The notes beneath the pieces were generated by a model. That model did no database searches, was not told the origin of the DNA, and was given only the letters and a program-made list of their open reading frames with translations. Shown here piece by piece: positions 20,252 through 32,525 of a DNA stretch of 64,000 bases. This stretch comes from JAFEDN01 sp963712715 (GTDB lineage Bacteria > Pseudomonadota > Gammaproteobacteria > Coxiellales > Coxiellaceae), in contig CAVQJI010000058.1 of NCBI GenBank assembly GCA_963712715.1, positions 1 through 64,000 on the forward strand. The letters are read 5' to 3'. The position numbers and the translations under genes were made by a program. Numbering within the stretch: the first letter of the stretch is position 1; every line of letters starts with the position of its first letter.

Positions 20252-20560
20252 TGTTTAACCCATTTTCAAATTAAATCGAATGTTTACTCATGCCTCCTGT
20301 AAGAGTATATTTAATACCTTTAATTTACCAAGTGAGCTTATTGTACACTATTTAAACAAGAAAATCAAGCGGTAAGTTACGAAATGTACCAACTGACGGA
20401 AATGCCGGGGTAATTTTTAAATTTATTATAAAATCAGTAGCTTATATTATATTGGTTAAATATTCCTGAATTTAATTTAAAATCAGTAAGTTACCAATTT
20501 TAGGCTTACAATTTATTTTGATGTAAGTAATTGATTTATAACTATTTTCGAGCAGGGTAA
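20252..20560. other. AT-rich intergenic gap before the IstB remnant
   Basis: About 300 bases. The left part is probably the promoter region of the minus-strand gene. I found no remains of the missing N-terminal half of IstB and no clear terminal inverted repeat. Confidence 0.35.
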
Positions 20561-20950
20561 ATGCTCAATAATCTGGCATCTCTCGACGGCGATAGCTCTC
20601 TGCGCCAACGTCTTCAATACCACACCAAGCCTGCCCTTTTATGTATTGATGAAGTGGGTTATTTATCTTATTCCCACCGGCATGCAGATTTATTATTTGA
20701 AATTATTTCCAGGCGATATGAGAAAAAATCAACTTTGGTGACAACCAACAAACCTTTTTCGGAATGGGCTGAGATCTTTCCTAATGCTTCTTGTGTTGTT
20801 TCCCTGGTCGACCGCTTGGTACATCATTCAGAAATTATCAGCATTGGGGCAGACTCCTTCCGACTCAAAGAAGCCACCGAAAAAACTTTACAACGGAAAC
20901 GTTCACGTACTCAACGTAAAAACCAATCCTCTGATCAACCTGCTTCTTAA
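20561..20950 (+). pseudogene. istB: IS21-family IstB ATPase, N-terminally truncated
   Basis: 129 residues cover only the C-terminal half of IstB. The Walker B region is present (KPALLCIDEVGYLSYSHRHA), as are sensor-type segments KKSTLVTTNKPFSEWAEIF and VSLVDRLVHHSEIISI, plus the basic tail. The Walker A (GxxGxGKT) half is missing upstream, and no IstA transposase is nearby. IstB is the ATP-dependent helper of IS21 transposition; this is a leftover. Confidence 0.8.
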
Positions 20951-21051
20951 ACATTTTTCACACCCCGCTTCGCCATCTTTACGCGGGTTTGCTCAACCGT
21001 TAACAAATAATTTTTTAATTGAAGCATGATCATTCTTTTTAAAGAATATAA

Positions 21052-24037
21052 TCAGGTTTTAACTTTCTGCATTATGACATACTCCGCCAACAACAATTCG
21101 ACCTCATTACATAAATTTTCATACGCGATTTGGATAGCCGCTGGTTCTGGGTTAGTTTTGATAATACTATCTAGTTTAGTCGCTGCTATCTTTAGTCGTG
21201 GAGTACCACAATAGCTCACACCACCTTTAATGTAATGTGCAGTTTCTTTTAGTTTTTCATTATTTTTTTCTGTAAATTCAATTTTTAATTTTTCCATATC
21301 TCCTGGCAACATTTTTACCAATTGATCGATCATCTTGCTGGCTGCCTGAATATCACGACCCAAAATTTGAGCTCCCAAATTTAAGTCAATGACGGGCAAT
21401 TCTGTTTCATTAGATTTTCCTGCTGCTTCAGTTCTTTTAGTAGCTTTAAAGTCCTCTCCAGAAATTACAAATTGTAAAATTTCTTTCGCCTGCGCCGCTG
21501 TCAATGGTTTGGAAAATATGTCATTCATACCTGACTCTATTCCTTGATCCAGATCCTGTTTTTGCACATGTGCCGTTAAGCCCTAAAATTAAAGTGGGGG
21601 AGTGTTGTTTGTCCTTCTCATATTGCCTGATTTTTTCAGTCACTTTATACCCGGAAATATCAGGCAATCCAATATCCATAAACACCAAGGAGTATGCATG
21701 ACTGGAAAATTTCTCAAGTGCTTCCTGTCCCGTTGCAGCAATATCTACCTGACATCCTGTAGATAACAATAATTCTTTTTCCATCATTTGAGCTATGGGA
21801 TTATCTTCTACCAATAATACAGAAATTAATTGTAATTTTGGGTTAATGTCTTCCTTTTTATTCTTTTTTGATGACGATGATTTTTTTCGCGCTGTGACGA
21901 TTTCCTTCGCTAACGGCAAAGTTAATATGACCCGAAAAGTACTGCCTTTACCCACTTCACTGTCTACTGATACAGATCCACCCATTTCTGTAACCATTTT
22001 TTTGACGATATATAACCCTAATCCACTGCCTTTGTATTTACCTGTATAAGAAGGCGTTAACCGGGTATACCGATCAAAAATCATTTCTTGGCTTTTTTTA
22101 GGAATTCCAATCCCTGTATCGCTAACAGCAACTTCTATAGTTTGCTGTTTTTTATCTGTATTCAATAAGATGATAGCCAAAGTTACTTTACCATTTGGGT
22201 CCGTAAATTTAATGGCATTACTCACTAAATTTAAAATTACTCGATATAAATGGAAACGATTACCAAAACAATGATTTTTTATTTTATCAGAATATAAAAA
22301 TTTAAATTGAATATTTTTCTCTCGAATCGTTGGCTTTAAAAAATTTACAATATCATGAGCCAATTCTTTAAGATCAAAGTCTATATTTTCTGGTTTTTCA
22401 ATAACATCTTTATTCATTATATCCAATACTTCATTGAATAAATCTAATAACTGGCTTGCAGATTTTTTAATAGTTTCAGCGTATTCTTTAAATTTTTCAT
22501 CATCTAATTTTAACGTTAATAGTTCCGCCATGCCAATTACCCCAGATAAAGGGGTTTTAATATCGTGGCTTATATTCTCTATGAATTCGGATTTGGCTTT
22601 GTTGGCTTTTTCAGCAGCTGCTTTAGATATCTCCAAAGCCATTTCCATACGCTTACGTTCTGTAATGTCTATAGAAATACCTACAATCCCAATGACTTTT
22701 CCCATATCACTAAATAGAGGCATTTTATTAACGAGCAGATACAATTCTTTTCCTTCATTATCCGTTACTGTATCTTCAACTCCCAATATTGGCTGTCCTG
22801 TTTCTATAATTTTTTTATCCGTTCTTTTGAATTCTTCGACCCGTTGACGATCCCAGGCAAAATCTTCATCAGTTTTGCCAATGATATCTCTGCTTTTTTT
22901 CAAGTTCAGAGATTGGGCTATTAAATTATTACAACCTAAATATTTCAGATCACGATCTTTCCAAAAAACATAGCATGGCATTTTTTCGATAATATTTTCA
23001 TAATAATTACGTATTCTATTGACATATTGATCAGGCGCAAGATGCTTATCGAATATCTGGCCTGTAATCTCTCGTGAAATATTTTTCAAAGATTGATACA
23101 CTTTTTCTTTCTCTGTTTTTTTTTCATCAACATTAGAAACCAGTTCTTGGATATGAACGTTTAATTTTTCTTCTGTTTCTATTCTTTGAGTAATATCTAT
23201 ACTGATACCAACAATACCAATGATTTTTTTATTTTTATCAAATAATGGCATTTTATTAGATAATAAACGGCGATTATTACCAGTTCCATCAATAATGGTA
23301 TCGACCATGTTTAATTTTGGTCGTCCTGTGGCTATAATCTCTTCATCAATTTTTCGATAGTTCTCTACTAACCGAGCATCCCAGCCAAAATCATAATCCG
23401 TTTTTCCTACAAAATCGTCTTTTGATTTTAAACCGAGTTCTATTAACGCCATATCATTACAGCCTAAATATCGTAAACTAAGATCTTTCCAATAAACAAA
23501 ACAGGGCATTTTAGCAATGATGTTTTCCAAATAGTCGCGCACTTGCGTCAAACATTGATATGGAGAAAGACTTTCTTGAATGTTTTGACCAGTGATTTCA
23601 TGAGAAAGATTCGCCACTATTTGATTCTCAAGCTCCTGTTTAGATTTTTGCATTTTAAGTTCGTTATTTAAATCACGAATATGTAATCGTAGTTTATGCG
23701 TTTTGGTAATATCTTGCCCAACTAACAACAGTCCATTTTCGCCATGCATGACTCCAGTCAGTTGTTGCCATTGAATGAGATGGCTCTGAATAGTCATTGG
23801 TTCATCAATCAGCAACTTGCCTTTCGAATCCAGTAAAGGAGGAAAACCAGAGTGTTGCCATATCTTACTAAAAGGTTGACCAATAACCTCTTTTTTTTCT
23901 TTCCAGTTTAAAGTCTTTTTTGCATACCGGTTAATATATTTAATAAGAAATTTACTATCCAATACGATTAGCAATGCCTGAGTGACATCGCAGGTTTTAC
24001 TGAAAGCCAGCATTTGAATAGATGTTAATGAACTCAC
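21052..24037 (-). pseudogene. Hybrid sensor histidine kinase with two PAS domains, receiver and HPt; one frameshift
   Basis: The first frame (21521..24037) has an N-terminal sensor region, two tandem near-duplicate PAS domains (IIAKMPCFVYWKDLSLRYLG and IIEKMPCYVFWKDRDLKYLG), HisKA (FIENISHDIKTPLSG, His present) and HATPase (NLVSNAIKF, DTGIGIP, GSGLGLYIV). A receiver follows (VLLVEDNPIAQ, FMDIGLPDISGY). The frame is lost at about 21550. The other frame (21052..21567) completes the receiver (GIESGMNDIFSKPLT) and adds an HPt domain with the phospho-acceptor His (ETAHYIKGGVSYCG). This is a complete His-Asp-His relay of about 995 residues. No transmembrane segment, so it senses a cytoplasmic signal. 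It starts 32 bases after the PKS stop on the same strand and may be co-transcribed with it. Confidence 0.88.
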
Positions 24038-24069
24038 CTGGACCTCCCTTGTCGTTATACGAGTCTTTT

Positions 24070-27000
24070 TTAATTTATCAAACTCGTCAACTCTTCTTGT
24101 ATACAGCGTGTGATCTGGAGACTAGAGCATTCATTCATAATGCTCTCATGATCTGCTGAAATTATTTTGAGCATTATATAGCCTTTATTGAATTTGCGCC
24201 AGCCATTATAAGGTTCATCAATACGTTGGTATTCGTTCAACAACCTTTCTGCTTTGAACAGAATCATATCCAGATTAGCTATACTCGGTTGATGATGCAA
24301 TAACCACTGCATTCGCTGCCAGGCGAGATTAATTAATGGTGCTGATAAATCGGGATAATAATGTTGAGTAAGGCGTTTAAATGGTTCTTCCAAATGCTGT
24401 TCAGGAGAGAAGATTGCCCAACCGTCAATCAGCGCCAGTAATTGTATCTTTTCCTGTTGCTGTTGCAGGATATGCGCTATCTCATAGGCTAATGTCCCTC
24501 CAAAAGAATAGCCCACCAAGTTGTAAGGGCCATGCGGCTGAACTTTTTGTATTTCCTTAATGCAGGCCCTTGCCATCGACATTAAATCCTCAAAAAACAA
24601 TTGCCCCGACAAAATTCCGGGATCCTGTAATCCATAAATATCCCCAGGCAACTCCCACGAAGACAGAAAAGCTTTATAACAAAATATCATACCACTGACT
24701 GGTGGACATAAAAATAAACAGGGTCTACCAGGGCTTCCCGTACGTAGTGGCACTAGAATATCGCCTGTTTGATGATCCTCAACTACAGCAATACGAGCAG
24801 CTAACGCTTCGATCGTTTTTACCATATAAAGATCAGACACCTTCAAATGACAATGAAAGGCTTTATTAATGGCTGTTGTTAACCATAATGCTCTCAGGGA
24901 ATGCCCCCCCAACTCAAAAAAATCATCATGGATACCGATTTGCTCTATCCCAAGCACTTAACGCCACAAATGTAAAAGTCTTTCTTCTATCGATTCTCCC
25001 AAGGCGGTATCAGAAATTTTTTCCACTATCTTGTGATGAGTAGCTGATTGAGTAACCTCCCGGGTAAATTCTGTTATGGTGCTTCGAGAAACAGCTATTA
25101 GTGGATAGTCATTCTGAAGAATAGACATAAATACTCTCTGACCTTCGGCAGGTGTAATATCATTACCCGATTCGACAAACGTAATCCCTCCAGGACGAGC
25201 AGTGTTTACCGTCATTCCGACTTCCTTCCAGGTATTCCAGTTGATGCTGGCAACAAATGAGGCATTGGGAAACAGATCACTCACAGCAAAGAGACATCCA
25301 AACATGCATTCGCACCACTGTAATCAACCTGTGTAGGAATACCTGCCAAGGCACTAATCGATGAACAAAATATTAAAAAATCCAAAGGAACACCCTGAAG
25401 CGCTTGAGCTAAATAATAAGTACCATGTATCTTTGGGGCTAAAACGTTTTGCACCATTTCTCGTGTTTTGAACTGCATAAGTCCACCGCCAGCTATGCCT
25501 GCGGCATGAACAACACCATGCAGTTTTCCATATGTTATTAACACTCCTTCAATAATCCTCTTTAAAGAGCCTTCCTGCGTGATGTCAGCTTTTTGAATTG
25601 ATATTTGAGTACCCAGCGCCATCAAACTTTGGATACGCTTACTGATATCATGCCACTGACTTTGCTGGGAATCTTGTAGTATGGCTTCCCACTTCATTTC
25701 AGGAGGAGGTATTGATCGTGAAACCAGAATAAACACTGGCCGTGAGACGGTTTTCGCTATAATTTCAGCTAAAACTAGAGCGATTCCACCTAAACCGCCC
25801 GTGATCAAATATACACCCTGATCTTTTAAACGTATCTGACCAGATTTCATCTCCGCCAACAAATAATCAGGTTGCCACTGTAATCCATGTCGGAAAGCTG
25901 TCAAAGGGGTTAGCTCCGGCCATTCCTCTTGTAAACAATCCTGAATAATCGCTTCCGGCAAACCCAAAAGATTCTGCTCAGGTTGATCAAGGCTGACATC
26001 CATCAATCTAAATTTCAATGATGGATGCTCCTGCTCCATCACGCGACAGATACCGGCCAAAGCAGCATTTATTGGAATCACTCTGTCATTCTTGAGAATT
26101 TTTTGAGAACAGAGCGTAAGAACAGCACATTTTAGAGGGTTATCTTCTCCGATTTTTTCATAGTACGCCTGAGCAAGAAACAATACACTGTAAAATCCAC
26201 GGTTAAGACGTTCATCAATTTCTCTGCCATCAAAAAAAGTTTGATTACGGGGTATGCAAGACCAGCCATGAATTATTATCATTGGCTTATTCGGAATTTG
26301 CAATTTCAAGGTCGAAAAAAAGTGAACATAATGTAATTTTTCTATAGGATTAATCGTATACTGCTGAGAAGTTATCGATTGATATTCTTCTCCAACATCA
26401 ACAATAATGGTTTCGATTTCTTGGATATTTAAAATAGAAAGAATGGAATCGCTTAGTCCACAACTATCTCTAAATATAATCCAAACATATTTAATAGGAT
26501 CAACAGAAATATTATCAGCTAAACCCGAACGGCAAACCCATGTAGGCTGAAAGAATTGTAGGGCAGCTATTTCCCTATCCAAGATCGGAGCATTGTCGCT
26601 AATATCAGCTTCAATCCAGCAATGCTGCCGTTGAAAAGGATAAGCAGGCAAAGGAATCCGCTTTCCCGTTGTTTTTTCTTGAATTAAAGACCAATTAAGG
26701 GCGACACCACTCTGCCACGCGCGACCAATTGCCTTTAATAAATGCGTATAAGTCAAATCCTTGTGCCTGGTTGAAGGTAAAGTTGAACTGACTCCAATGG
26801 ATATGGATTTTTGCATTAAAGCTCTTTGTACCAGAAAGCTCAAGGTTTCCCCAGGACCCACTTCCATAAAAAAAGTATGGCCTTGTTCGATTAAGGCATC
26901 AATACCTTTTTTAAATTGTACCGGCTGACATAAATGCTGACACCAATAATTAGGATCTTCTGCTTCAGCAGCTGTTAGTAAATCACCGGTCACGTTCGAG

Positions 27001-29239
27001 ATTACAGGTAACTGCGGAGAAGTTAAACTTATCGCACTAATTGCCTTATAAAAATCATCGACAATAGATTTCATAAACCGACTATGGAAAGCATGATTCA
27101 CCTTAAGCCATTGACAAGCCTGGCCCTGCTTCTCAAGATACTGTTGCAGCGCGTTCATCACTTCAACGCCTCCACTTGCAACACAATAATCCACGGCATT
27201 ATAAGCCGCTAATTCCACATCAAACAGAAGTTGATAATTGGTAAATTCTTCTTTTGTACAAGTAATAGCTAGCATCCTTCCCTCTATAGTTTTTTCCATA
27301 AGCTGTCCGCGTTGGCAAACCAGAAATATCGCATCGGATAAAGACAGAATACCCGCTAAACATGCTGCGACATACTCACCGCTGCTATGCCCAATCATAG
27401 CCGCCGGCTGAACCCCCCAATGCATTAACAACCGGGCCAGGGGTATTCGATAATGAAAAGAGCTGCTTGAGCGTAGGTCACTGTGTTAAGTCGAGAATCG
27501 AATTCATCACCAAAGATTAACTCACCAATATCAAGCTGTAGAAAATCATTAGCGATTTTTCGGCATTGATCCACTGTTTGTGAAAAAAATGTAATTTTCT
27601 GGTACAGGTCTTTTGCCATTTGCCAATACTGAGATCCCTGCCCGGAAAACATAAACACCACCGAAGATTCTTCCTGTGAACAAGGCAGGCCTTGCGCATT
27701 GCTCAAAAGATCAATAACCTTGTTAAGGTCTTCTGCAACGACCATACTACGCCAGGAAAAATCATCGCGACCTTTTTGTAGCGTAGTTGCCAAATCTATT
27801 AAATTAAATTTAAGATGTCCAGGAGAATCACGCAAATAATCCTGCAAATTTTCGAGGCTATGTTGCAATGCAGCCTGAGTTTTTGCAGACACAATAATAA
27901 GTTGAGATTGATGATCACTGGTTGATATTTAGGAGTTGATTCAGCATGTGTCGATAAAATCAAATGACTATTGGTTCCGCCAATGCCAAATGCACTAACT
28001 CCCACACATGAGTTATTTTTTAATGGTTGCCAGGAGATCATCTCTTGATTAATGTAGAAAGGACTATCAGCATATTCAATATGCGGATTAGGTCATCAAA
28101 ATGCAATGTCGCGGGAATGCGCTGATGATATAAACAAAGAACCGATTTTATTAAACTTGCCATACCGGCAGCGATATCAGTATGGCCGATATTTCCCTTA
28201 ACCGAACCCAATACACAATATTGTCGGCTTTGAGTAAATTCGCGATAGACTTCTGTCAATGCCGTAATTTCAACTAAATCTCCTAGAGAGGTTGCCGTTC
28301 CGTGTGCTTCAACAAAACCAATATCTGTCGCTGAAAGATTTGTTTTTCTTAAAGCCGCGCGAATACATGCTACCTGACCACTGACGCTGGGCGCGAAATA
28401 ATTCAGCTTATCTGCTCCATCCTTATTGACGCCACAACCCTTAATAACTGCGTAAACTGTGTCTCGATCTGCGACTGCATCGGTTAATCGTTTTAATACA
28501 ACTACCCCTGCACCATTAGAAAAAACCGTACCATTGGCGTTATCAGCGAATGGACGACAATGTCCATCAGGTGAATCAATCCCTCCTGCTTCATACATAT
28601 AACCTTTTATCTGCGGCAGATCAATGGAAACCGCGCCTGCTAACGACAGATTTCTGCGACCCAATAATAAATCCTGACAGGCATGAGCGACTGCCACTAA
28701 TCCAGTGGAACAGGCAGTACTTAAACTCAAACTACAGCCACGTAAATTCAGCCGGTAAGAACTTGGGTACTTAATGTCTCCAGACTCGTGGCTACTCGAG
28801 CCTGTAACCAATTATAATGTTGACGAAACCACTTATTTTTCAGCAAATTCTCCTGTAAATAGCAACTATCTGCCATTCCAGCAAAAACACTGATGATTGC
28901 TTTATCGGATTGATGAGGAGTATTTCCCGAATGTTCTAATGCTTCCCACGCACATTCCAAAAATAACCGCTGCTGAGGATCCATAATGCTGGCCTCAACC
29001 GGTGTAAGTCCAAAAAAATCTGCATCGAATTGATCCACGCCAAATAATACGCCTTTAACAGGCACAAAATCGGGGTTTCGCATCATCTCATCTGAAACAC
29101 CTGCCGCAAGCAACTCCGTTTCGTTAAAGCGACTAAGGCATTCTTTACTCTGACACAAATTGTTCCAAAATTCATTGATTGAATTCGCCATTGGTAATCG
29201 ACAAGACATACCAATAATCGCTATATCTGTATTGTTCAT
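24070..29239 (-). pseudogene. Type I polyketide synthase module KS-AT-KR-ACP-TE, multiply disrupted
   Basis: Domains in order: KS (IAIIGMSCRLP; active Cys in STACSTGLVAV; His in EAHGTAT and GNIGHTDIAAG), AT (FMFSGQGSQYW; Ser in IGHSSGEYVAA; HAFH, the malonyl-type signature), KR (LITGGLGGIALVLAE, FCSSISALAG, VDYSGANA), ACP (DDFFELGGHSL) and thioesterase (LVGYSFGGTLAYEIA). No dehydratase or enoylreductase. Five indels (near 28761, 28095, 27925, 27448, 25295) and one in-frame TAA (24958-24960, between LLHLWR and VLGIEQIGI) break the frame. Intact, it would add one malonate unit to the aminoacyl chain from the upstream NRPS, reduce the ketone to an alcohol and release the product. Start overlaps the NRPS stop by 4 bases. 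Confidence 0.9.
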
Positions 29240-31035
29240 TTTTGCAGTTTCTCTTTAAAGTAATTACTTAATTTTCGAATAGAGGGATAAGTAATCACAA
29301 CGCCAGGAGAGCAGTTCAAATGAAATTCTTTACTAATTTTATGGCAGGCTTCGATTAGTAGTAAAGAATTGGCGCCCATATCAAACAGATTTTTATTCAC
29401 ATCAACACAATCAACATGAAGTAATTTCGACCAGATGGCAGTCATTCTTTTTTCCACTTCATGAACTGGCTGTGTTACTGTCTTCATTAAATCAATAGCT
29501 TCCAATTTGCATAATTGATTTTTATCTATTTTACCCATATTTGATAATGGTAATACAGGCACTCGAAGATATTGAATCGGCAGCATATAAAATGGCAATC
29601 GCTGGGCTAAATATTTGGTGATTTCCTCACTAGTAATTCCTGATTTTTCAGAAAAAATTACCAAATAAGCGATTAATCTGGTATGCTCCGAAGCGTCTTT
29701 CTTGGCAACAACTGCGGCGGAACGAATGGCTGGATGCAACAACAACTGACTTTCTATCTCACAAAGATGCACTCGAAATCCCTGAACTTTTACTTGATCA
29801 TCAATTCTGCCAACATACAGTAAATCACCATTGGGTAATTGCCTTACCAAATCTCCCGTTTTATATAGCCTTTGGAAAAAAGAATTCTCATGATCAAAAA
29901 AATTCATGATAAATTTTTCTTTATTAGCTTGATCATTACGATGATAACCCAATGCCAAGTTAATTCCACTGATACATAATTCTCCTATTTGACCTCTCGA
30001 AACTTCTTGGCCATTCTCATTCAAAATATATATTTTGACATTTTCAATGGGTTTGCCAATACTGCTGAGTTGCTCCATATCGCTTATGGATTTTTCGTCG
30101 ATCATATACCGACAGGATGCGACAGTTGCTTCTGTGGGTCCGTACGCATTAATCAATGTAATTGGGAGTCCGCGTTTTTCTCTATTCACAAAAAAATTAT
30201 GAACCAAACAGGGATTAATCGCCTCGCCACCAAAAATAAGTATGCGGATATTATCTAGAATTTCGGGAGAAAATTGGATTAATTGATGAAAATATCCTGT
30301 AGGTAATACCAAGTGACTGACATCATTTTTTAATAAAAAATCCTTTAGTCGAAAATAATTTCGTCGAGCATGGAGAGGAACGATGGCTAATGATGCGCCA
30401 TTTAATAATACACTCCAAATTTCCAGGACACTCGGATCAAAAGCAAGATTAATAAATTGTGCAACGATACTCGAATTATCAATAAAAAAATAATTAAATG
30501 TCTTCACTAAATTAACAACAGCACAATGAGGAATTAAAATTCCCTTTGGCTTACCAGTTGAACCTGAAGTATATAACATATAAGCAGGATCATGATCAGA
30601 TCCAATATGCAAAAAATTATATGCAGGTAAATGGCTTATTTTTTGCTGTAAGTCACTCATCAATACAATTACGCCTTTTTCTATTCCACGGCTGGAACTA
30701 TATTTTTTTTGGGTTATTAACAGACGAGGGACAGCGTCATCGAGTATTTCTTGCAGTCGTTCGTTTGGTGCTAGAATATCAAGCGGAACATACACCGCTC
30801 CAACCTTGATAATCGCCAAAATGCAAATGATGAATTCTACCCCAGGCTCTAATAGCAATGCAACGAAATCCTTGGGTTTAATATCTTGCTGTCTCAACCA
30901 ATAGGCTAACTGATTGGCCTTAGTATTCAATTGCTGATAAGTCATGGTGACGTTAGGATGGGAAACAGCAATGTGATGAGGGCTCGCCAGTACTTGCCGC
31001 TCAAATAACTCTGATAGACTTAGATTGTTATACAT
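29236..31035 (-). CDS. NRPS adenylation domain plus peptidyl carrier protein
   Basis: Intact, 599 residues. Adenylation motifs are all present: LYTSGSTGKPKG, the A4-type LAFDPSVLEIW, INAYGPTEAT, YKTGD, GRIDDQVKVQGFRV and the catalytic Lys in NMGKIDKNQL. The C-terminal carrier has the phosphopantetheine Ser in FDMGANSLLLIEA. No condensation domain, so it is a loading module that activates an amino acid (or related acid) and passes it to the PKS KS. The conserved Asp at A4 suggests an alpha-amino acid; a by-eye pocket reading is not reliable enough to name one. First gene of the likely A-PCP / PKS / kinase operon. Confidence 0.92.
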   Translation of the reverse strand: MYNNLSLSELFERQVLASPHHIAVSHPNVTMTYQQLNTKANQLAYWLRQQDIKPKDFVALLLEPGVEFIICILAIIKVGAVYVPLDILAPNERLQEILDDAVPRLLITQKKYSSSRGIEKGVIVLMSDLQQKISHLPAYNFLHIGSDHDPAYMLYTSGSTGKPKGILIPHCAVVNLVKTFNYFFIDNSSIVAQFINLAFDPSVLEIWSVLLNGASLAIVPLHARRNYFRLKDFLLKNDVSHLVLPTGYFHQLIQFSPEILDNIRILIFGGEAINPCLVHNFFVNREKRGLPITLINAYGPTEATVASCRYMIDEKSISDMEQLSSIGKPIENVKIYILNENGQEVSRGQIGELCISGINLALGYHRNDQANKEKFIMNFFDHENSFFQRLYKTGDLVRQLPNGDLLYVGRIDDQVKVQGFRVHLCEIESQLLLHPAIRSAAVVAKKDASEHTRLIAYLVIFSEKSGITSEEITKYLAQRLPFYMLPIQYLRVPVLPLSNMGKIDKNQLCKLEAIDLMKTVTQPVHEVEKRMTAIWSKLLHVDCVDVNKNLFDMGANSLLLIEACHKISKEFHLNCSPGVVITYPSIRKLSNYFKEKLQK

Positions 31036-31190
31036 ATAAATTACCCTTTCTGTAAAAAAAATTTTATTACGTGAGTTTGATGACTGTCTTACAATCTATC
31101 GAATAAGTTATTATTTATAGCAATTTTTTCCTCCCTGAAAAATCCATGTTAATGATAGTAGAAATTAATTCAAATTAATTTAAAATATAT

Positions 31191-32396
31191 CTATATATCA
31201 ACCATCGTGCCATACCAACGACGACCCTGTATTGCAGCATCCCACCATTGCTCCATACTATCAGGATTCATTTGATTCCATAATGGCGCGTGTTCAACCA
31301 ACGCTTGGCCAAAAGATTGTCCCAGCTTAAATATGTGCTGCTCTTTAGAGATTTGCTCCTGATTCCATCGTGATAATGCTTTATCTATGGAATCCTCCTG
31401 TCGCAGGATGACATCCAGTAGTATAACCCCTTGCAATGCCTTCACAGCTCCGGAGGCTACATGGGGACGGGTTAAAATTCCTGCATCACCCAACAGAATA
31501 GTTCGATCTTTCTGCAGATAAGGCAGATTGATTTCAAATATATTTTGAATAAAAGGCATGGTAGTACGCCTGACTATTTCCGCCATGTGAGGAGAAGAAT
31601 ATCGAGCAGCCAAAGCATTCAGAACTTGTCTCACATTAGTTGACATCACTCCGGGTGGCATGGCATACAAGTGGAGATGTCCATCACGATCCGTCATAAA
31701 ATTCTGTATTTCTTCAGAACTCACGCGATGATAAATAATCCAGTTTAGTAAATAACGGTTTCGCTCGTGATGATCTGGGATATAATAGAAAAGCATCTGT
31801 CCAGAGGGAAAGCAAAAATAGGGGATCTGATGCCAATATTCGTCGTTGGTTTGCACCTCACCAACAGGTAGCAATCCACGCCAGGCGATATACCCTACTG
31901 GATTTGGAGACTGGTCCGGAAATAATAAATTCCGTCCTTGTGAATCAAAGCCATCCGCGCAAATTAAGAGATCCAAATCAAATTGACGTCCATCGGCTAA
32001 TGTCAAACTGACCTGATTTTCTTGAGAGGTAATGTAAGCCACTTTTGCCGATTGATAATAATTTTGATTGAGAACTCGCTGACGTAAATTTTTATACAAT
32101 ACCCCCCAATTAAGAGCTATTGCTGAAATAGGCTGCTTCCAAAGCAATTGACCTGAACTACCATCAAAAAAAGGTCGCATTTTTAGCTCTGTGTAAGGCA
32201 TGTCGGCATCCACATAATCCTGAGCAATTAATGCCTGATGCAATTCCTTATCAATGCATACACCCGCTCCACGAGATGATAAATTTCCCGCTGATTGTTC
32301 AAAGACCATAATTTGATGAGACGTGCGCTGCAACATGACCGCTGCTGCACAACCAGCAATTGAACCGCCTATAATACCTATTTTTAGAGATGACAT
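31191..32396 (-). CDS. FAD-dependent monooxygenase
   Basis: About 400 residues. The Rossmann FAD motif at the N-terminus is IGIIGGSIAGCAAAVML. The second FAD site is TILLGDAGILTRPHVASG, preceded by LLICADGFDSQGR (DG motif). This is the aromatic-hydroxylase (PHBH-like) fold, and the details recall 2,6-dihydroxypyridine 3-monooxygenase. The ATG at 32396 is preferred to the upstream TTG. It lies 155 bases upstream of the NRPS on the same strand, so it probably hydroxylates a precursor or product of the pathway. The substrate is unknown. Confidence 0.85.
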   Translation of the reverse strand: MSSLKIGIIGGSIAGCAAAVMLQRTSHQIMVFEQSAGNLSSRGAGVCIDKELHQALIAQDYVDADMPYTELKMRPFFDGSSGQLLWKQPISAIALNWGVLYKNLRQRVLNQNYYQSAKVAYITSQENQVSLTLADGRQFDLDLLICADGFDSQGRNLLFPDQSPNPVGYIAWRGLLPVGEVQTNDEYWHQIPYFCFPSGQMLFYYIPDHHERNRYLLNWIIYHRVSSEEIQNFMTDRDGHLHLYAMPPGVMSTNVRQVLNALAARYSSPHMAEIVRRTTMPFIQNIFEINLPYLQKDRTILLGDAGILTRPHVASGAVKALQGVILLDVILRQEDSIDKALSRWNQEQISKEQHIFKLGQSFGQALVEHAPLWNQMNPDSMEQWWDAAIQGRRWYGTMVDI

Positions 32397-32525
32397 AAAA
32401 TATCCCAAAATTATTTTTTACTAACAAAGTGTATATTTCAATTGATCTCTTATTTTATTTCAGTTTATTATAAATAAATACTCGATGGTTATCCAGTATT
32501 TTTATCGTTTGCACAAGGAAAAAAC

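Noticed and set aside
29236..31035. Reading the adenylation-domain specificity pocket by eye to name the amino acid
   Set aside because: An approximate alignment gives a pocket not clearly matching a code I know; naming a substrate would be guesswork.
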